64,000 nt of DNA from Dyadobacter sp. CY261. GTDB lineage: Bacteria; Bacteroidota; Bacteroidia; Cytophagales; Spirosomataceae. Shown here one piece after another: positions 25,926-33,944 of this stretch. The stretch covers positions 62,001 through 126,000 of the forward strand of contig NZ_JAKCPW010000011.1 of assembly GCF_021440085.1 (NCBI RefSeq). The letters run 5' to 3'. The translations under genes and the position numbers were made by a program. The number at the start of each line of letters is the position of its first letter. The first letter of the stretch is position 1. The notes under the pieces are model-generated. The model was not told the origin of the DNA and made no database searches. It saw nothing but the letters and a program-made list of their open reading frames with translations.

Positions 25926-28900
25926 TTACGGGTGTATCCCTCGTCCGTATTCATAATGGCATTTGAAACTGTGGCCAATGCGGCGATTTCCTCCGGTTTC
26001 AGCGTCGGGTCCCATTGGCGCTCGCCGGTACGCAGGTATTCTAGCGCTTTCGCGGGTCGGGAACGGAAGCGTTTCAGCTCGTCGGTGTAGAATTCGCTCA
26101 ATATCTTTTTCTCGGTCTTATCCGGCGCACGGCCTGTGATCAACCTGAATGCCAAATCGGTATGACCAGCACGATTACCGTCACATTCATGCAAAACGCG
26201 TTCCGCCAATGCCCTTGCGGCTTCCACATATTGCGGGTCGTTGAGCATCACCAATGCCTGCAACGGCGTGCTGGTCGAGCGACGCCTGGCCACGCATTCA
26301 CCGCGTTCGGGCGCGTCGAAGATCAGCATTGAAGGTGGCGGTGATGTTCGTTTCCAGATCGTATAGAGACTTCTGCGATACAACCCTTCGCCGGGTTCCT
26401 GCGCATATTTGTATCGCCATACCTTATCGCTGAGCTCATCCCAGAGACCGGCAGGCTGATAGGGATACACGCTCTTCCCTCCTATTTTATTAACCAACAA
26501 CCCACTGATCGCAAGCGAATTGTCGCGGATCATTTCGGCGGTGAACCGGAACCGCGCGCCTCGTGCGAGCAGCATATTAGCCGGGTCTTTTTCGAGTAAT
26601 TCCGGGGTTGCTTTGGAAGTTTGCCGGTAGGTGGCTGAAAGCATTATGAGCTTGTGCAGCCTCTTAATATCCCAGCCCGAATCCATAAAATCGACGGACA
26701 GCCAATCGAGTAATTGCGGGTGTGTGGGCAAATCTCCCTGGTTACCAAAGTCCGCCGAAGAGCGTACGATACCGTTCCCAAAATGCATTTGCCAGATGCG
26801 GTTTACGAATACCCGGGCAGTAAGCGGATTATTTTTGTTTGAAACCCAGCGCGCCAGGCCCAGTCTGTTGGGAGGATATTTTCCTTCAAAAGGCATTACT
26901 GCCTCGATTGCACCGGGCGTTACCTTTTTCCCGCGTGCATTATAGGCCCCGCGTGTGAGCAAATAAGTGGGCCGTGGCTGAGGCAAATCGCCCATCACCA
27001 TCAGTTCGGGAATGCTGCTGATGAGCTGATTTTGCCCATCCATGCTGTATCTGAGGCTGTCTTTTAATGTCCGAATGAGGGTATTGTAATTTGCCAGATA
27101 AAAATCCCTGATCAACGACGTATTCGCCGGGCTTCGTGGTGTTCTCAGAACCTGGTTGGCCTTATCGACATGATAGTTGTACAATGCTTCGAGCGCAGTC
27201 AATTCCTTGTTATAGATTTTCAATTCATCGATCCCGCCATCTTTGAAAGGAATCAGCAAGTTGCGTTGCCCGAGCATAAAGCCCTGGAAACCATAGGTAT
27301 GAATGTCATTTTCATACAAAATACTTTTATAAAGGTTATCGTAATCGACGGCCACCTTTGCCAGCTCCCCATTGACATAGATTTTCGCACCGGTCGCTTT
27401 GCTCGACCCATCGTAAGTGACCGTTACCTGCGTCCATTGCTGTTTCGGAACTGCGGCAACAGTGCTGACCTGAATCGAATTTTGAGGATAAGAATGCGCG
27501 ATGATGAATTGTAACTTATTGTCCGCGAGCCTCAATGAATAGCCCTTATAGCCGACACGCAAATCCTCGCAATGGTAAAAAATGCCCGCATCGGGATAAA
27601 TGGTATTGGGTTTAATCCAGAGCTCTACCGAAAACGGTTCTGTCCTTTCATGCCAGCCAATGTTATGACCAAGCTTGATCGAATTATAATCCGAGACAAA
27701 ATAGGCATTGCCTTTTACACCAGGTTTGAGAATGAGTTCGTTGCATTGCGCGGGCTGGCTATGGTTCAATGCATTCGGTGTAGTGGTCTTCTTATCGGCG
27801 CCTGTGCTGGCTTTATCGAAAGGGTAATAGGCCACCATTCCTTTGCTGATTTGCTTTTCAACTAGCTTTTCGGTCAGTATTCCGGTATTCAGCCATTTTT
27901 TAAAATCGGTTTCTGACTCCGTTTTGGCGTTAGAAAGCTGGTTGTTCAAACCGGTAATTTTCCGGTCGAAAAATTTCAGGAGCGCTTCATTTTCGTTACT
28001 GGTGAGAAGCAATGCCGGGCCGGGCGTCTGGTCGGGGCCGTAAACCGGGCTTCCAGTTTCATTGGTACTGTTGAAAAGCCCGAACATTTTGTAATAAGCC
28101 TCCTGGCTGATCGGGTCATACTTATGGTCGTGGCAGCGTGCGCATTGTACCGAAAGGCCTAGTATTCCCTGCCCCACGGTCTGCACACGGTCGGCATTGT
28201 ATTCAACCCGGTATTCTTCAAACACAATCCCGGCCTCGGAGCTCTTTTTGTGCAGTCTATTGTAGGCCGTTGCAAGGATGCTTTCCTTCGTTTTTTCCGG
28301 CAAAAGATCACCGGCCAGTTGCATGGTGATAAATCGGTCGTAGGGCATATTGCGGTTGAATGCACCGATCACCCAATCGCGCCAGGGCGAGAAGTCGCGG
28401 TGCTTATCGTCGAGGTAGCCGTCACTATCGGCATACCGCGAGATGTCCATCCATTCACTGGCCATTCGTTCGCCATAGGCCGGAGATTTCAGGAGGCGGT
28501 CTATCAGCTTTTCGTATGCATGGGTGGATTTGTCGGCTATAAAGGCATCGATCTCCGCCAGTGTCGGTGGCAGGCCCGTCAGGTCGAAGCTGGCCCGGCG
28601 GATCAGGTCTTCGCGGTTTGCCTCCCCCGACGGTTCCAGCTTTTCCTTATCAAACCTTTCCAAAACAAAATGGTCGATCGGATTTTTGACCCAGCCTGCG
28701 ATTTTCGGCTCTGGCACTTCGGCTTTTTCAGGTTTGATAAACGACCAATGCGGCTTGTACTCTGCGCCTTGCTCGATCCATCGTGTGAGTACTGCTATTT
28801 CTTTTACTGTTAATGTGAGATTGGATGCCGGAGGCGGCATTTTCACTTCCGGATCCTGTGAAATAAGCCTCGCATAAACTTCGCTCGCCGCCAGGTCACC

Positions 28901-29203
28901 CGGTACTATCGCGTGCCGCCCCTTTGCTTTTTTCAGCGCGGCATATGCACCTTTTTCCGTGTCCAGCCGCAAGCCACCTTTTTGCTTTTTGGCATCAGGG
29001 CCATGGCAGGCAAAGCATTTGTCGGAAAGGATCGGTTTGACGTCATAATTGAAATCCAGCTCACCAGACAACTCTTTCATCGCAAGCTCCAACTCCGCAG
29101 GCTTTTCCACGCCGCACCCGACCAGCATCAGCAGGCACCCGCAAGCCACGATCACAAACTTCCGACACTCCAACAAAACAAGCTTCTTCACTCGAGACTT
29201 CAT
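25922..29203 (-). CDS. Planctomycete-type cytochrome protein: PSCyt1, DUF1549, LamG, DUF1553
   Basis: Large exported protein, 1093 residues. A lipobox (LMLVGC) puts a lipidated Cys at residue 30. A first haem-binding motif CFACHG lies near 63 (PSCyt1 domain), then DUF1549 at about 165-380 with a second CxxCH (CARCHDHKYDP, near 365), a LamG/concanavalin-like domain at about 485-690 (AYFVSDYNSIKLGHNIGWHE) and DUF1553 (PSD1) at about 790-1060 (LARWVSNKNNPLTARVFVNR). Function unproven; a c-type cytochrome with a sugar-binding insert suggests an oxidative step on a glycan. No promoter consensus found upstream. Confidence 0.92.
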   Translation of the reverse strand: MKSRVKKLVLLECRKFVIVACGCLLMLVGCGVEKPAELELAMKELSGELDFNYDVKPILSDKCFACHGPDAKKQKGGLRLDTEKGAYAALKKAKGRHAIVPGDLAASEVYARLISQDPEVKMPPPASNLTLTVKEIAVLTRWIEQGAEYKPHWSFIKPEKAEVPEPKIAGWVKNPIDHFVLERFDKEKLEPSGEANREDLIRRASFDLTGLPPTLAEIDAFIADKSTHAYEKLIDRLLKSPAYGERMASEWMDISRYADSDGYLDDKHRDFSPWRDWVIGAFNRNMPYDRFITMQLAGDLLPEKTKESILATAYNRLHKKSSEAGIVFEEYRVEYNADRVQTVGQGILGLSVQCARCHDHKYDPISQEAYYKMFGLFNSTNETGSPVYGPDQTPGPALLLTSNENEALLKFFDRKITGLNNQLSNAKTESETDFKKWLNTGILTEKLVEKQISKGMVAYYPFDKASTGADKKTTTPNALNHSQPAQCNELILKPGVKGNAYFVSDYNSIKLGHNIGWHERTEPFSVELWIKPNTIYPDAGIFYHCEDLRVGYKGYSLRLADNKLQFIIAHSYPQNSIQVSTVAAVPKQQWTQVTVTYDGSSKATGAKIYVNGELAKVAVDYDNLYKSILYENDIHTYGFQGFMLGQRNLLIPFKDGGIDELKIYNKELTALEALYNYHVDKANQVLRTPRSPANTSLIRDFYLANYNTLIRTLKDSLRYSMDGQNQLISSIPELMVMGDLPQPRPTYLLTRGAYNARGKKVTPGAIEAVMPFEGKYPPNRLGLARWVSNKNNPLTARVFVNRIWQMHFGNGIVRSSADFGNQGDLPTHPQLLDWLSVDFMDSGWDIKRLHKLIMLSATYRQTSKATPELLEKDPANMLLARGARFRFTAEMIRDNSLAISGLLVNKIGGKSVYPYQPAGLWDELSDKVWRYKYAQEPGEGLYRRSLYTIWKRTSPPPSMLIFDAPERGECVARRRSTSTPLQALVMLNDPQYVEAARALAERVLHECDGNRAGHTDLAFRLITGRAPDKTEKKILSEFYTDELKRFRSRPAKALEYLRTGERQWDPTLKPEEIAALATVSNAIMNTDEGYTRK

Positions 29204-29351
29204 AAGTCCATCGTCTTAACGTATCAACCAAAAGCGCAACATGATGAGTAGTAGACCTCAGTGAAGTTAAAAGCTCAGATACCCTGATTCTTAGTCATAA
29301 TGATAGAAAAAGTTTTAAATCATTGGCCCGGCGGCGATATCTGTGCATAAT

Positions 29352-29525
29352 GACGGCCGACCGCCGACTGCTGACCGCCGAGTGCTGACCGCCGACCGCC
29401 GACCGCCGACCGCCGAGTGCTAGTCTCACTTCCGTACAATAGTTCAAAATGGTCCATTGTCGATGGTCTATGGTCGAGCACTCAAAAAAAAACGGCGGTC
29501 GGCGGTCAGCCGTCGGCCGTCAAAA
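29352..29525. repeat. Heptad inverted array 8, longest perfect run
   Basis: Ten consecutive 7-bp units begin at 29352 and follow every 7 bases to 29415 (GACGGCC, GACCGCC, GACTGCT, GACCGCC, GAGTGCT, then four GACCGCC and GAGTGCT). They face AT-type GTC units at 29452, 29459, 29466 and 29473 and GC-type GTC units at 29498, 29505, 29512 and 29519, with an A-run at 29484-29492 between. It lies between the DUF1553 start (29203) and the kelch gene stop (29527). The rest of the gap (29204-29351) shows nothing recognisable. Confidence 0.92.
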
Positions 29526-29526
29526 C

Positions 29527-30537
29527 TCACCGCCTCCCCAACACCCACACATCTCCCTTCCAAACCGGATTCGCGCCAGTGTGTTTGCCGCTGAAAAGCC
29601 AGATCTGATCCTTGAAAACTACACTATGGCCTCCGCTGCGTACGCTCCATGGTGCGTGCTCGGCGTGGCGGGTCCAGTTGGCGCCGTCGTTGGAAAACCA
29701 GACGTCGTTTTGGGCAGCCGCATGATGGTCGGGGTTCATATCGCGCCCACCGAAGACCCACAACTTGCCTTCGAATGCCTGCACGCCCGCATCGTAGCGT
29801 TTTTTCCAACCCGCTTCAGAGGTCTGCTTTGTCCAGTTTTTGCCATCGGCGGAGCGCCAGACATCGGCCAGGCCCTGCCCGCCTACCAGGTAAAGCGTGT
29901 CGCGCAGCACTACCACCTGCGGAGAATCCCTGGGCGACCAGGGTGCTTGGGCGGTTTCCCTTGTCCATTTCAAACCATCGGCAGACGACCAAACGTCGTT
30001 CTTCATCTCCAATGATTCAAAATCCTTTGAGACTTTGGTTGTACCTCCCAAAAGCCACAACCTGTTTTTGAAAATCACCAGCGCATGCCCTTTCCTTGGC
30101 TCCCATGTAACATTAGTAGTTTGCTTCCAGTCGGAACCGTCTTCGGAATACCAGATTTCGTTGATCAATTCCCGCTCCTGGTAGCGCATGCCGCCGTAGG
30201 CCCAGAGCTTGTTACCGAACCAAATGCCCGACAGGTTGATGCGCTCGCCCCAGTCGGTTTTCGGGTGCCGTGTCCAGGTAATGCCGTCCGCAGACGACCA
30301 GGAAGCTTTTTGTCCGGTCATCCAGAGCTTGCCACCGAAGCCCACCTGAGGTACAATACCCATCGGGAATGTGCCGGGCTTCCATTCGTATTGATGCGAG
30401 CCGCTGCCGGGAGCCAGTATTTGCTTCCATTGATACCCGCCGGAAAAAGCATTTTCCATGTTGGGAGCCATGCGGCCAAGGCAGGCCAGCAAGGGTATCA
30501 ATGAAATAATTATGAGCCAATTCCTGTAAGTTTTCAT
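29527..30537 (-). CDS. Kelch-like beta-propeller lipoprotein
   Basis: Lipoprotein of 336 residues; lipobox LLACL puts Cys at residue 19. About six repeats of roughly 50 residues share the pattern V(W/Y)xSxDGxxW followed by a strand and a GG turn (WSSADGITWTRHPKTDW, WYSEDGSDWKQTTNVTW, VWSSADGLKWTRETAQAPW, VWRSADGKNWTKQTSEAGW, VWFSNDGANWTRHAEHAPW), with kelch-like LWLLGG and LWVFGG turns. It is a beta-propeller, probably a surface binding protein or structural scaffold. Its stop lies two bases after the last heptad of array 8. Function unknown. Confidence 0.85.
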   Translation of the reverse strand: MKTYRNWLIIISLIPLLACLGRMAPNMENAFSGGYQWKQILAPGSGSHQYEWKPGTFPMGIVPQVGFGGKLWMTGQKASWSSADGITWTRHPKTDWGERINLSGIWFGNKLWAYGGMRYQERELINEIWYSEDGSDWKQTTNVTWEPRKGHALVIFKNRLWLLGGTTKVSKDFESLEMKNDVWSSADGLKWTRETAQAPWSPRDSPQVVVLRDTLYLVGGQGLADVWRSADGKNWTKQTSEAGWKKRYDAGVQAFEGKLWVFGGRDMNPDHHAAAQNDVWFSNDGANWTRHAEHAPWSVRSGGHSVVFKDQIWLFSGKHTGANPVWKGDVWVLGRR

Positions 30538-30602
30538 AGCTGCGGGATGTGATTTTAATAACTATATAAAGGAAGGAAATTGCAGCCAGCCTGGAAAATA
30601 AT

Positions 30603-30631
30603 GTAGACCAACCGCGAAAAACGTAGACCAA
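30603..30631 (+). promoter_or_regulatory. Direct-repeat operator upstream of AraC gene
   Basis: GTAGACCAA occurs at 30603-30611 and again at 30623-30631, 20 bases apart (about two helical turns), each followed by a near-identical CCG. Direct repeats at this spacing are the usual AraC-family binding arrangement. The site lies between the kelch gene start and the AraC gene start (30700), so autoregulation is likely. Confidence 0.5.
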
Positions 30632-30699
30632 TCCGAGTCGCTCCGATGCTTGCCTGTCCGATTAAGGCCGGTAACTGCGGGATTTTTGTAGCTTTAAGC

Positions 30700-31590
30700 A
30701 TGCAAATCACGAATACCGACCAGCAAGTTCCTATTTATTCCCTCGAACATGACCCGGTGATGGGGGGCAAACTGTTCAGCATGGCGAAGTTCGAAGGGGC
30801 ATTAACGCACCAGGGCGAGCTCCTGGTACCGCACCGGAAAGACTATTATCTGCTTGTTTTTGCCCGCCAGGGCAACAGCCGTCATTGGGTGGATATGACC
30901 CCTTACATGACCCGGGACAATACATTCTATATTTTTGGCCCCCATCAACTGACCGTTAAAGAAGAGCCTAAACCCATGTGGGGCACGGCCCTCGGCTTCA
31001 CCCGCGAATTTCTTGCATTACAGGAAAATGCTTCCCTTGTAAAGCTCCCGCTGATCCGGAATCCGCATAATGCGCACGAGCTGCTTCTTTCGGATGCCGA
31101 TGTGGCATTTACAGAAGAGATTTTACAAAAACTCCATTCGGAATACCTCCGTACGGGCGACTGGCAGCAACGCATGGTGGCTGCTTACCTGACGGTGCTG
31201 CTTACTTATCTGAGCCGTCTTTACACAGAGCAATTTGAAAATAACCCCGCCTCGACCGACAAGCTTCTGCTTAAGAAGTACCAGCAGACAATCGAAGAAC
31301 ATTTCCGCGAGCTGCATCAGGTGAGTGAATATGCCTCGCTGCTCCATGTGTCGGCCGGGCATTTGAGTGAGGTGGTGAAGGTGCAGAGTGGCAAACCAGC
31401 TATTGTGCACATCCACGAACGGCTCGTACTTGAAATCCGGCGGTTGCTTTTCCATACCCAATATTCGCTGAAAGAGATCGCCTTCGATCTCGGTTTTACC
31501 GATGCCTCGTATTTCAGCCGGTTCTTCAAACGCCAAACCGGTGTGACGCCTGCCGAGTACCGGGCCATCACCCGCGAAATGTACCAGTGA
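30700..31590 (+). CDS. AraC-family transcriptional regulator next to SDR gene
   Basis: Regulator of 296 residues from the ATG at 30700; an earlier in-frame start at 30646 would add 18 residues without homology. The N-terminal sensor half is cupin-like (HRKDYYLLVFARQGNSRHWV). The C-terminal AraC domain covers about 195-293, with helix-turn-helix elements EYASLLHVSAGHLSEVVKVQ and SLKEIAFDLGFTDASYFSRF and the closing KRQTGVTPAEYR. It is followed 69 bases later by a short-chain dehydrogenase that it probably controls. Confidence 0.92.
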   Translation: MQITNTDQQVPIYSLEHDPVMGGKLFSMAKFEGALTHQGELLVPHRKDYYLLVFARQGNSRHWVDMTPYMTRDNTFYIFGPHQLTVKEEPKPMWGTALGFTREFLALQENASLVKLPLIRNPHNAHELLLSDADVAFTEEILQKLHSEYLRTGDWQQRMVAAYLTVLLTYLSRLYTEQFENNPASTDKLLLKKYQQTIEEHFRELHQVSEYASLLHVSAGHLSEVVKVQSGKPAIVHIHERLVLEIRRLLFHTQYSLKEIAFDLGFTDASYFSRFFKRQTGVTPAEYRAITREMYQ

Positions 31591-31602
31591 TACCGAAGAA
31601 TG

Positions 31603-31660
31603 TGTTTCATCTACGTCGGCGCGACAAAGTAGTTTTGTCCTGTCACAAACAGATGAAACA
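31603..31660 (+). promoter_or_regulatory. Promoter/operator region of the SDR gene
   Basis: TGTTTCATCT (31603-31612) and AGATGAAACA (31651-31660) are a perfect 10-bp inverted repeat whose right arm ends on the first base of the SDR start codon. Between them TAGTTTTG (31630-31637) matches the -7 consensus and sits inside a second perfect inverted repeat, GACAAA-5-TTTGTC (31623-31639). No TTG stands at the right distance, as expected for an activator-dependent promoter. Confidence 0.5.
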
Positions 31661-32397
31661 TGAAAAAAGTATTGATCACCGGCGCCAACAAAAGCATTGG
31701 CTTTGAAACCGCCCGGCAAATGTTACAACAAGGCTATTACGTATACCTCGGCAGCCGCGACCAGCAAAAAGGCCAGCATGCGGTCGATCAGCTCCAATCG
31801 GAGGGGTTTGAACGCGTAGAGCAGGTCACTATCGATGTCGACGATCCCACATCTATCCAGGCGGCAAGTGATGCATTGAGTAAAAAAACCGATGTGCTGG
31901 ATGTGCTGATCAATAATGCAGGCATCAGTGGCGGCTTCCCGCAAACTGCGCTTGGTACGGACATCAGCGTGTTCAGGCAGGTGTTTGAAACCAACCTCTT
32001 CGGGATCATAGAAACCACGCAGGCGTTTATCGGGCTGCTGAAAAAATCGCCCGAACCAAGGATCGTCAACGTAACGTCGGGCCTGGGCTCTCTGACGTTG
32101 CACAACGACCCGACCTGGCAATATTACAGTGTAAAAGGAGCTTGCTACACCGCATCAAAAGCCGCGTTGAATGCCTACACCATCGTGCTGGCTTACGAAC
32201 TGCGCGATACGGCATTCAAGGTAAATGCCGTCGATCCAGGTTATACCGCTACGGACTTCAACCACCACAGCGGCCATGGATCAGTAGCCGATGCCGCCGC
32301 CCGCCTGGTGAAAGCGGCCACCCTGGCAACGGATGGCGCAACAGGCCAATTTTTCAGCGATGATAATGCACCCGATACCGGCATTAGTCCCTGGTAA
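31660..32397 (+). CDS. Short-chain dehydrogenase/reductase
   Basis: NAD(P)-dependent oxidoreductase of the classical SDR family, 245 residues. Cofactor-binding TGANKSIG is at 7-14, NNAG at 85-88, catalytic Ser140 in VTSGLGS, Tyr163 and Lys167 in YTASK. Family members of this type (carbonyl-reductase-like, often annotated from redox-stress loci) reduce small carbonyl compounds; the substrate here is unknown. Preceded by an AraC regulator on the same strand and followed by a strong two-way terminator. Confidence 0.92.
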   Translation: MKKVLITGANKSIGFETARQMLQQGYYVYLGSRDQQKGQHAVDQLQSEGFERVEQVTIDVDDPTSIQAASDALSKKTDVLDVLINNAGISGGFPQTALGTDISVFRQVFETNLFGIIETTQAFIGLLKKSPEPRIVNVTSGLGSLTLHNDPTWQYYSVKGACYTASKAALNAYTIVLAYELRDTAFKVNAVDPGYTATDFNHHSGHGSVADAAARLVKAATLATDGATGQFFSDDNAPDTGISPW

Positions 32398-32405
32398 TAG
32401 CATGC

Positions 32406-32465
32406 AAAACCTTACTGGTGCCGTGCCGGGGTCACCTCACCCCGATACGGCACCAGTAAGGTTTT
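32406..32465. terminator. Bidirectional terminator, 60-bp near-perfect palindrome
   Basis: Perfect 19-bp arms (32406-32424 and 32447-32465; left arm AAAACCTTACTGGTGCCGT) enclose a second perfect stem CGGGGT-CACCTC-ACCCCG. Runs of A and T close both ends, so it can terminate from either side. It lies between the converging SDR and lipoprotein genes, and its right arm is inside the lipoprotein gene's last codons. Confidence 0.85.
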
Positions 32466-33781
32466 GTCTGGGTACCATCCGTGAAGATTCCAGTAACAGC
32501 ATAAAGGCCTGGTGAAAGGTTATTGGGGACTTTGTATTTCCCAAGAGAGAATTTAGCCAACGCAACAGACCAGTTATAGACCACCAGCTGCGGCACCAGG
32601 TCAACCGTATTATCAGCAGACTGTAAACGCAGGCGGGCCAATTTGTTAACGTCGAAATTCGTTTGCGATGTTCCGTATTCCATCGGTAATACCTTGGCGT
32701 AAAATTCACTTCCCCTGGCGATCACAACCCGATTTGTATTTCGTTCTGTCGCCATGTTGATATCCCCCTGCCAAATGGTTTCAATCAATTTGCCTGCGTT
32801 CTCTGTAATATAGATGTGCGCATTTGAGATCAGCCTTTCACTTTCGTAGACCGACATTAGATAAGAGCCTTCCGATAATGTGGAAGGGATTTTATTGGAA
32901 TAAATCCAATTCGAATCTACAAACTGCATTTGTACCGAAACCGGGTTGGTCATCAGATCGTTTGAGAATGTCATTTTGTATTTCTCTTGCGGCAGATAAA
33001 AGCCCCCGGCAATTTTTATCGTGTCATTGTGGGCAAACGTAAACTTATAGGTGGGAATAATGTTACCGATTGGCTTATCACGTGTAAATCTAATCCCCTG
33101 AAATACTACCGGGGTCTGGTTATATACGCGGATTTCAAGCGAGAAAGGATCATCCGTTATAAACAGATTTGAATTTTCAAACCCGATCAGGGTTTCAAAA
33201 TCACCAATTTGCGCCTGGGTTGAAAATCCCGTTTTGGGATTGGTAAACTTCACCAGCACGCCTGCTTCTCCCGGTGCCTGAGGAATGCTGCCTACACGTG
33301 CATTAAATCGGATTGGTATTTTAATGGCCCTGGCATTCACAGGAATGACTTTTTCCAGAAGTTCGATGTCAGGAGTGCCCGTAAAATTGAAATAGACATT
33401 AAAGAAATGTTCGTATCTCTGTTTAGCACGCAACCCGAATGTCAACGGGGCTTTTCCGATATAAGAATAACGGATAAGAGTGTCGGCAGACAAGTTCCCA
33501 AGGCTATCAATCAGGAAAACATCAGGTTGTAATGCCAACTTTACGTCTGCCTCTTTTGCAGTAAAATTATCGGGAAAGCTCACCATATAGCTTCTGCTGA
33601 CCGAGTCGTACACGATCCGCGTCGCTCCTGTTACCTCCAATCCTTTCAAGAACTCCTGCGATTTGGTCAATCCGGGCGGTTCAGGCTCGGGCTTGGGAGA
33701 AAATTCAATTAACTCCTCTTTCTTTTTGCATCCCAGTAGAAAACCGAGGAATAGCATGATGAAGTAAATTTTTATTTTCAT
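32432..33781 (-). CDS. Lipoprotein, possible IPT/TIG-like beta domains, unknown function
   Basis: Lipoprotein of 449 residues with lipobox FLLGC (Cys at residue 18). After a charged and proline-rich linker (KPEPEPPG) the chain is beta-rich throughout, with repeated strand-turn patterns such as MVSFPDNFTAKEADVKLALQ and GSYLMSVYESERLISNAHIY that recall IPT/TIG or other immunoglobulin-like domains of Bacteroidota surface lipoproteins. No catalytic motif seen. Consensus promoter at 33837-33868. Its last eleven codons lie inside the palindromic terminator at 32406-32465. Confidence 0.7.
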   Translation of the reverse strand: MKIKIYFIMLFLGFLLGCKKKEELIEFSPKPEPEPPGLTKSQEFLKGLEVTGATRIVYDSVSRSYMVSFPDNFTAKEADVKLALQPDVFLIDSLGNLSADTLIRYSYIGKAPLTFGLRAKQRYEHFFNVYFNFTGTPDIELLEKVIPVNARAIKIPIRFNARVGSIPQAPGEAGVLVKFTNPKTGFSTQAQIGDFETLIGFENSNLFITDDPFSLEIRVYNQTPVVFQGIRFTRDKPIGNIIPTYKFTFAHNDTIKIAGGFYLPQEKYKMTFSNDLMTNPVSVQMQFVDSNWIYSNKIPSTLSEGSYLMSVYESERLISNAHIYITENAGKLIETIWQGDINMATERNTNRVVIARGSEFYAKVLPMEYGTSQTNFDVNKLARLRLQSADNTVDLVPQLVVYNWSVALAKFSLGKYKVPNNLSPGLYAVTGIFTDGTQTKPYWCRIGVR

Positions 33782-33836
33782 GGCACAACTGAATGGGAAG
33801 GAATTTGAATAGTATATTAACCGATAGTAACTTAAT

Positions 33837-33868
33837 CAAATATACTTTATTTATTACTATTTAATCAA
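33837..33868 (-). promoter_or_regulatory. Promoter of the 449-residue lipoprotein gene
   Basis: Minus strand TTG (33868-33866), 21 bases, TATATTTG (33844-33837): full Bacteroidota consensus, 56 bases before the ATG at 33781. Confidence 0.72.
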
Positions 33869-33870
33869 TA

Positions 33871-33894
33871 AAAAAAACCGGCAACTATACCGGT
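33871..33894 (-). terminator. Weak intrinsic terminator
   Basis: On the minus strand ACCGG-8-CCGGT is followed by eight T. It lies 50 bases past the stop of the 33945 gene and directly abuts the promoter of the next gene. Confidence 0.55.
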
Positions 33895-33944
33895 CTTGAA
33901 AGCTATTTGGCAGAAAAGGACACGCAAAGTGTTCGTCTTTTTAT

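Noticed and set aside
8949..29525. Heptad arrays as CRISPR
   Set aside because: Units are 7 bp with no 20-40 bp spacers, arms are inverted, and no cas gene is present.
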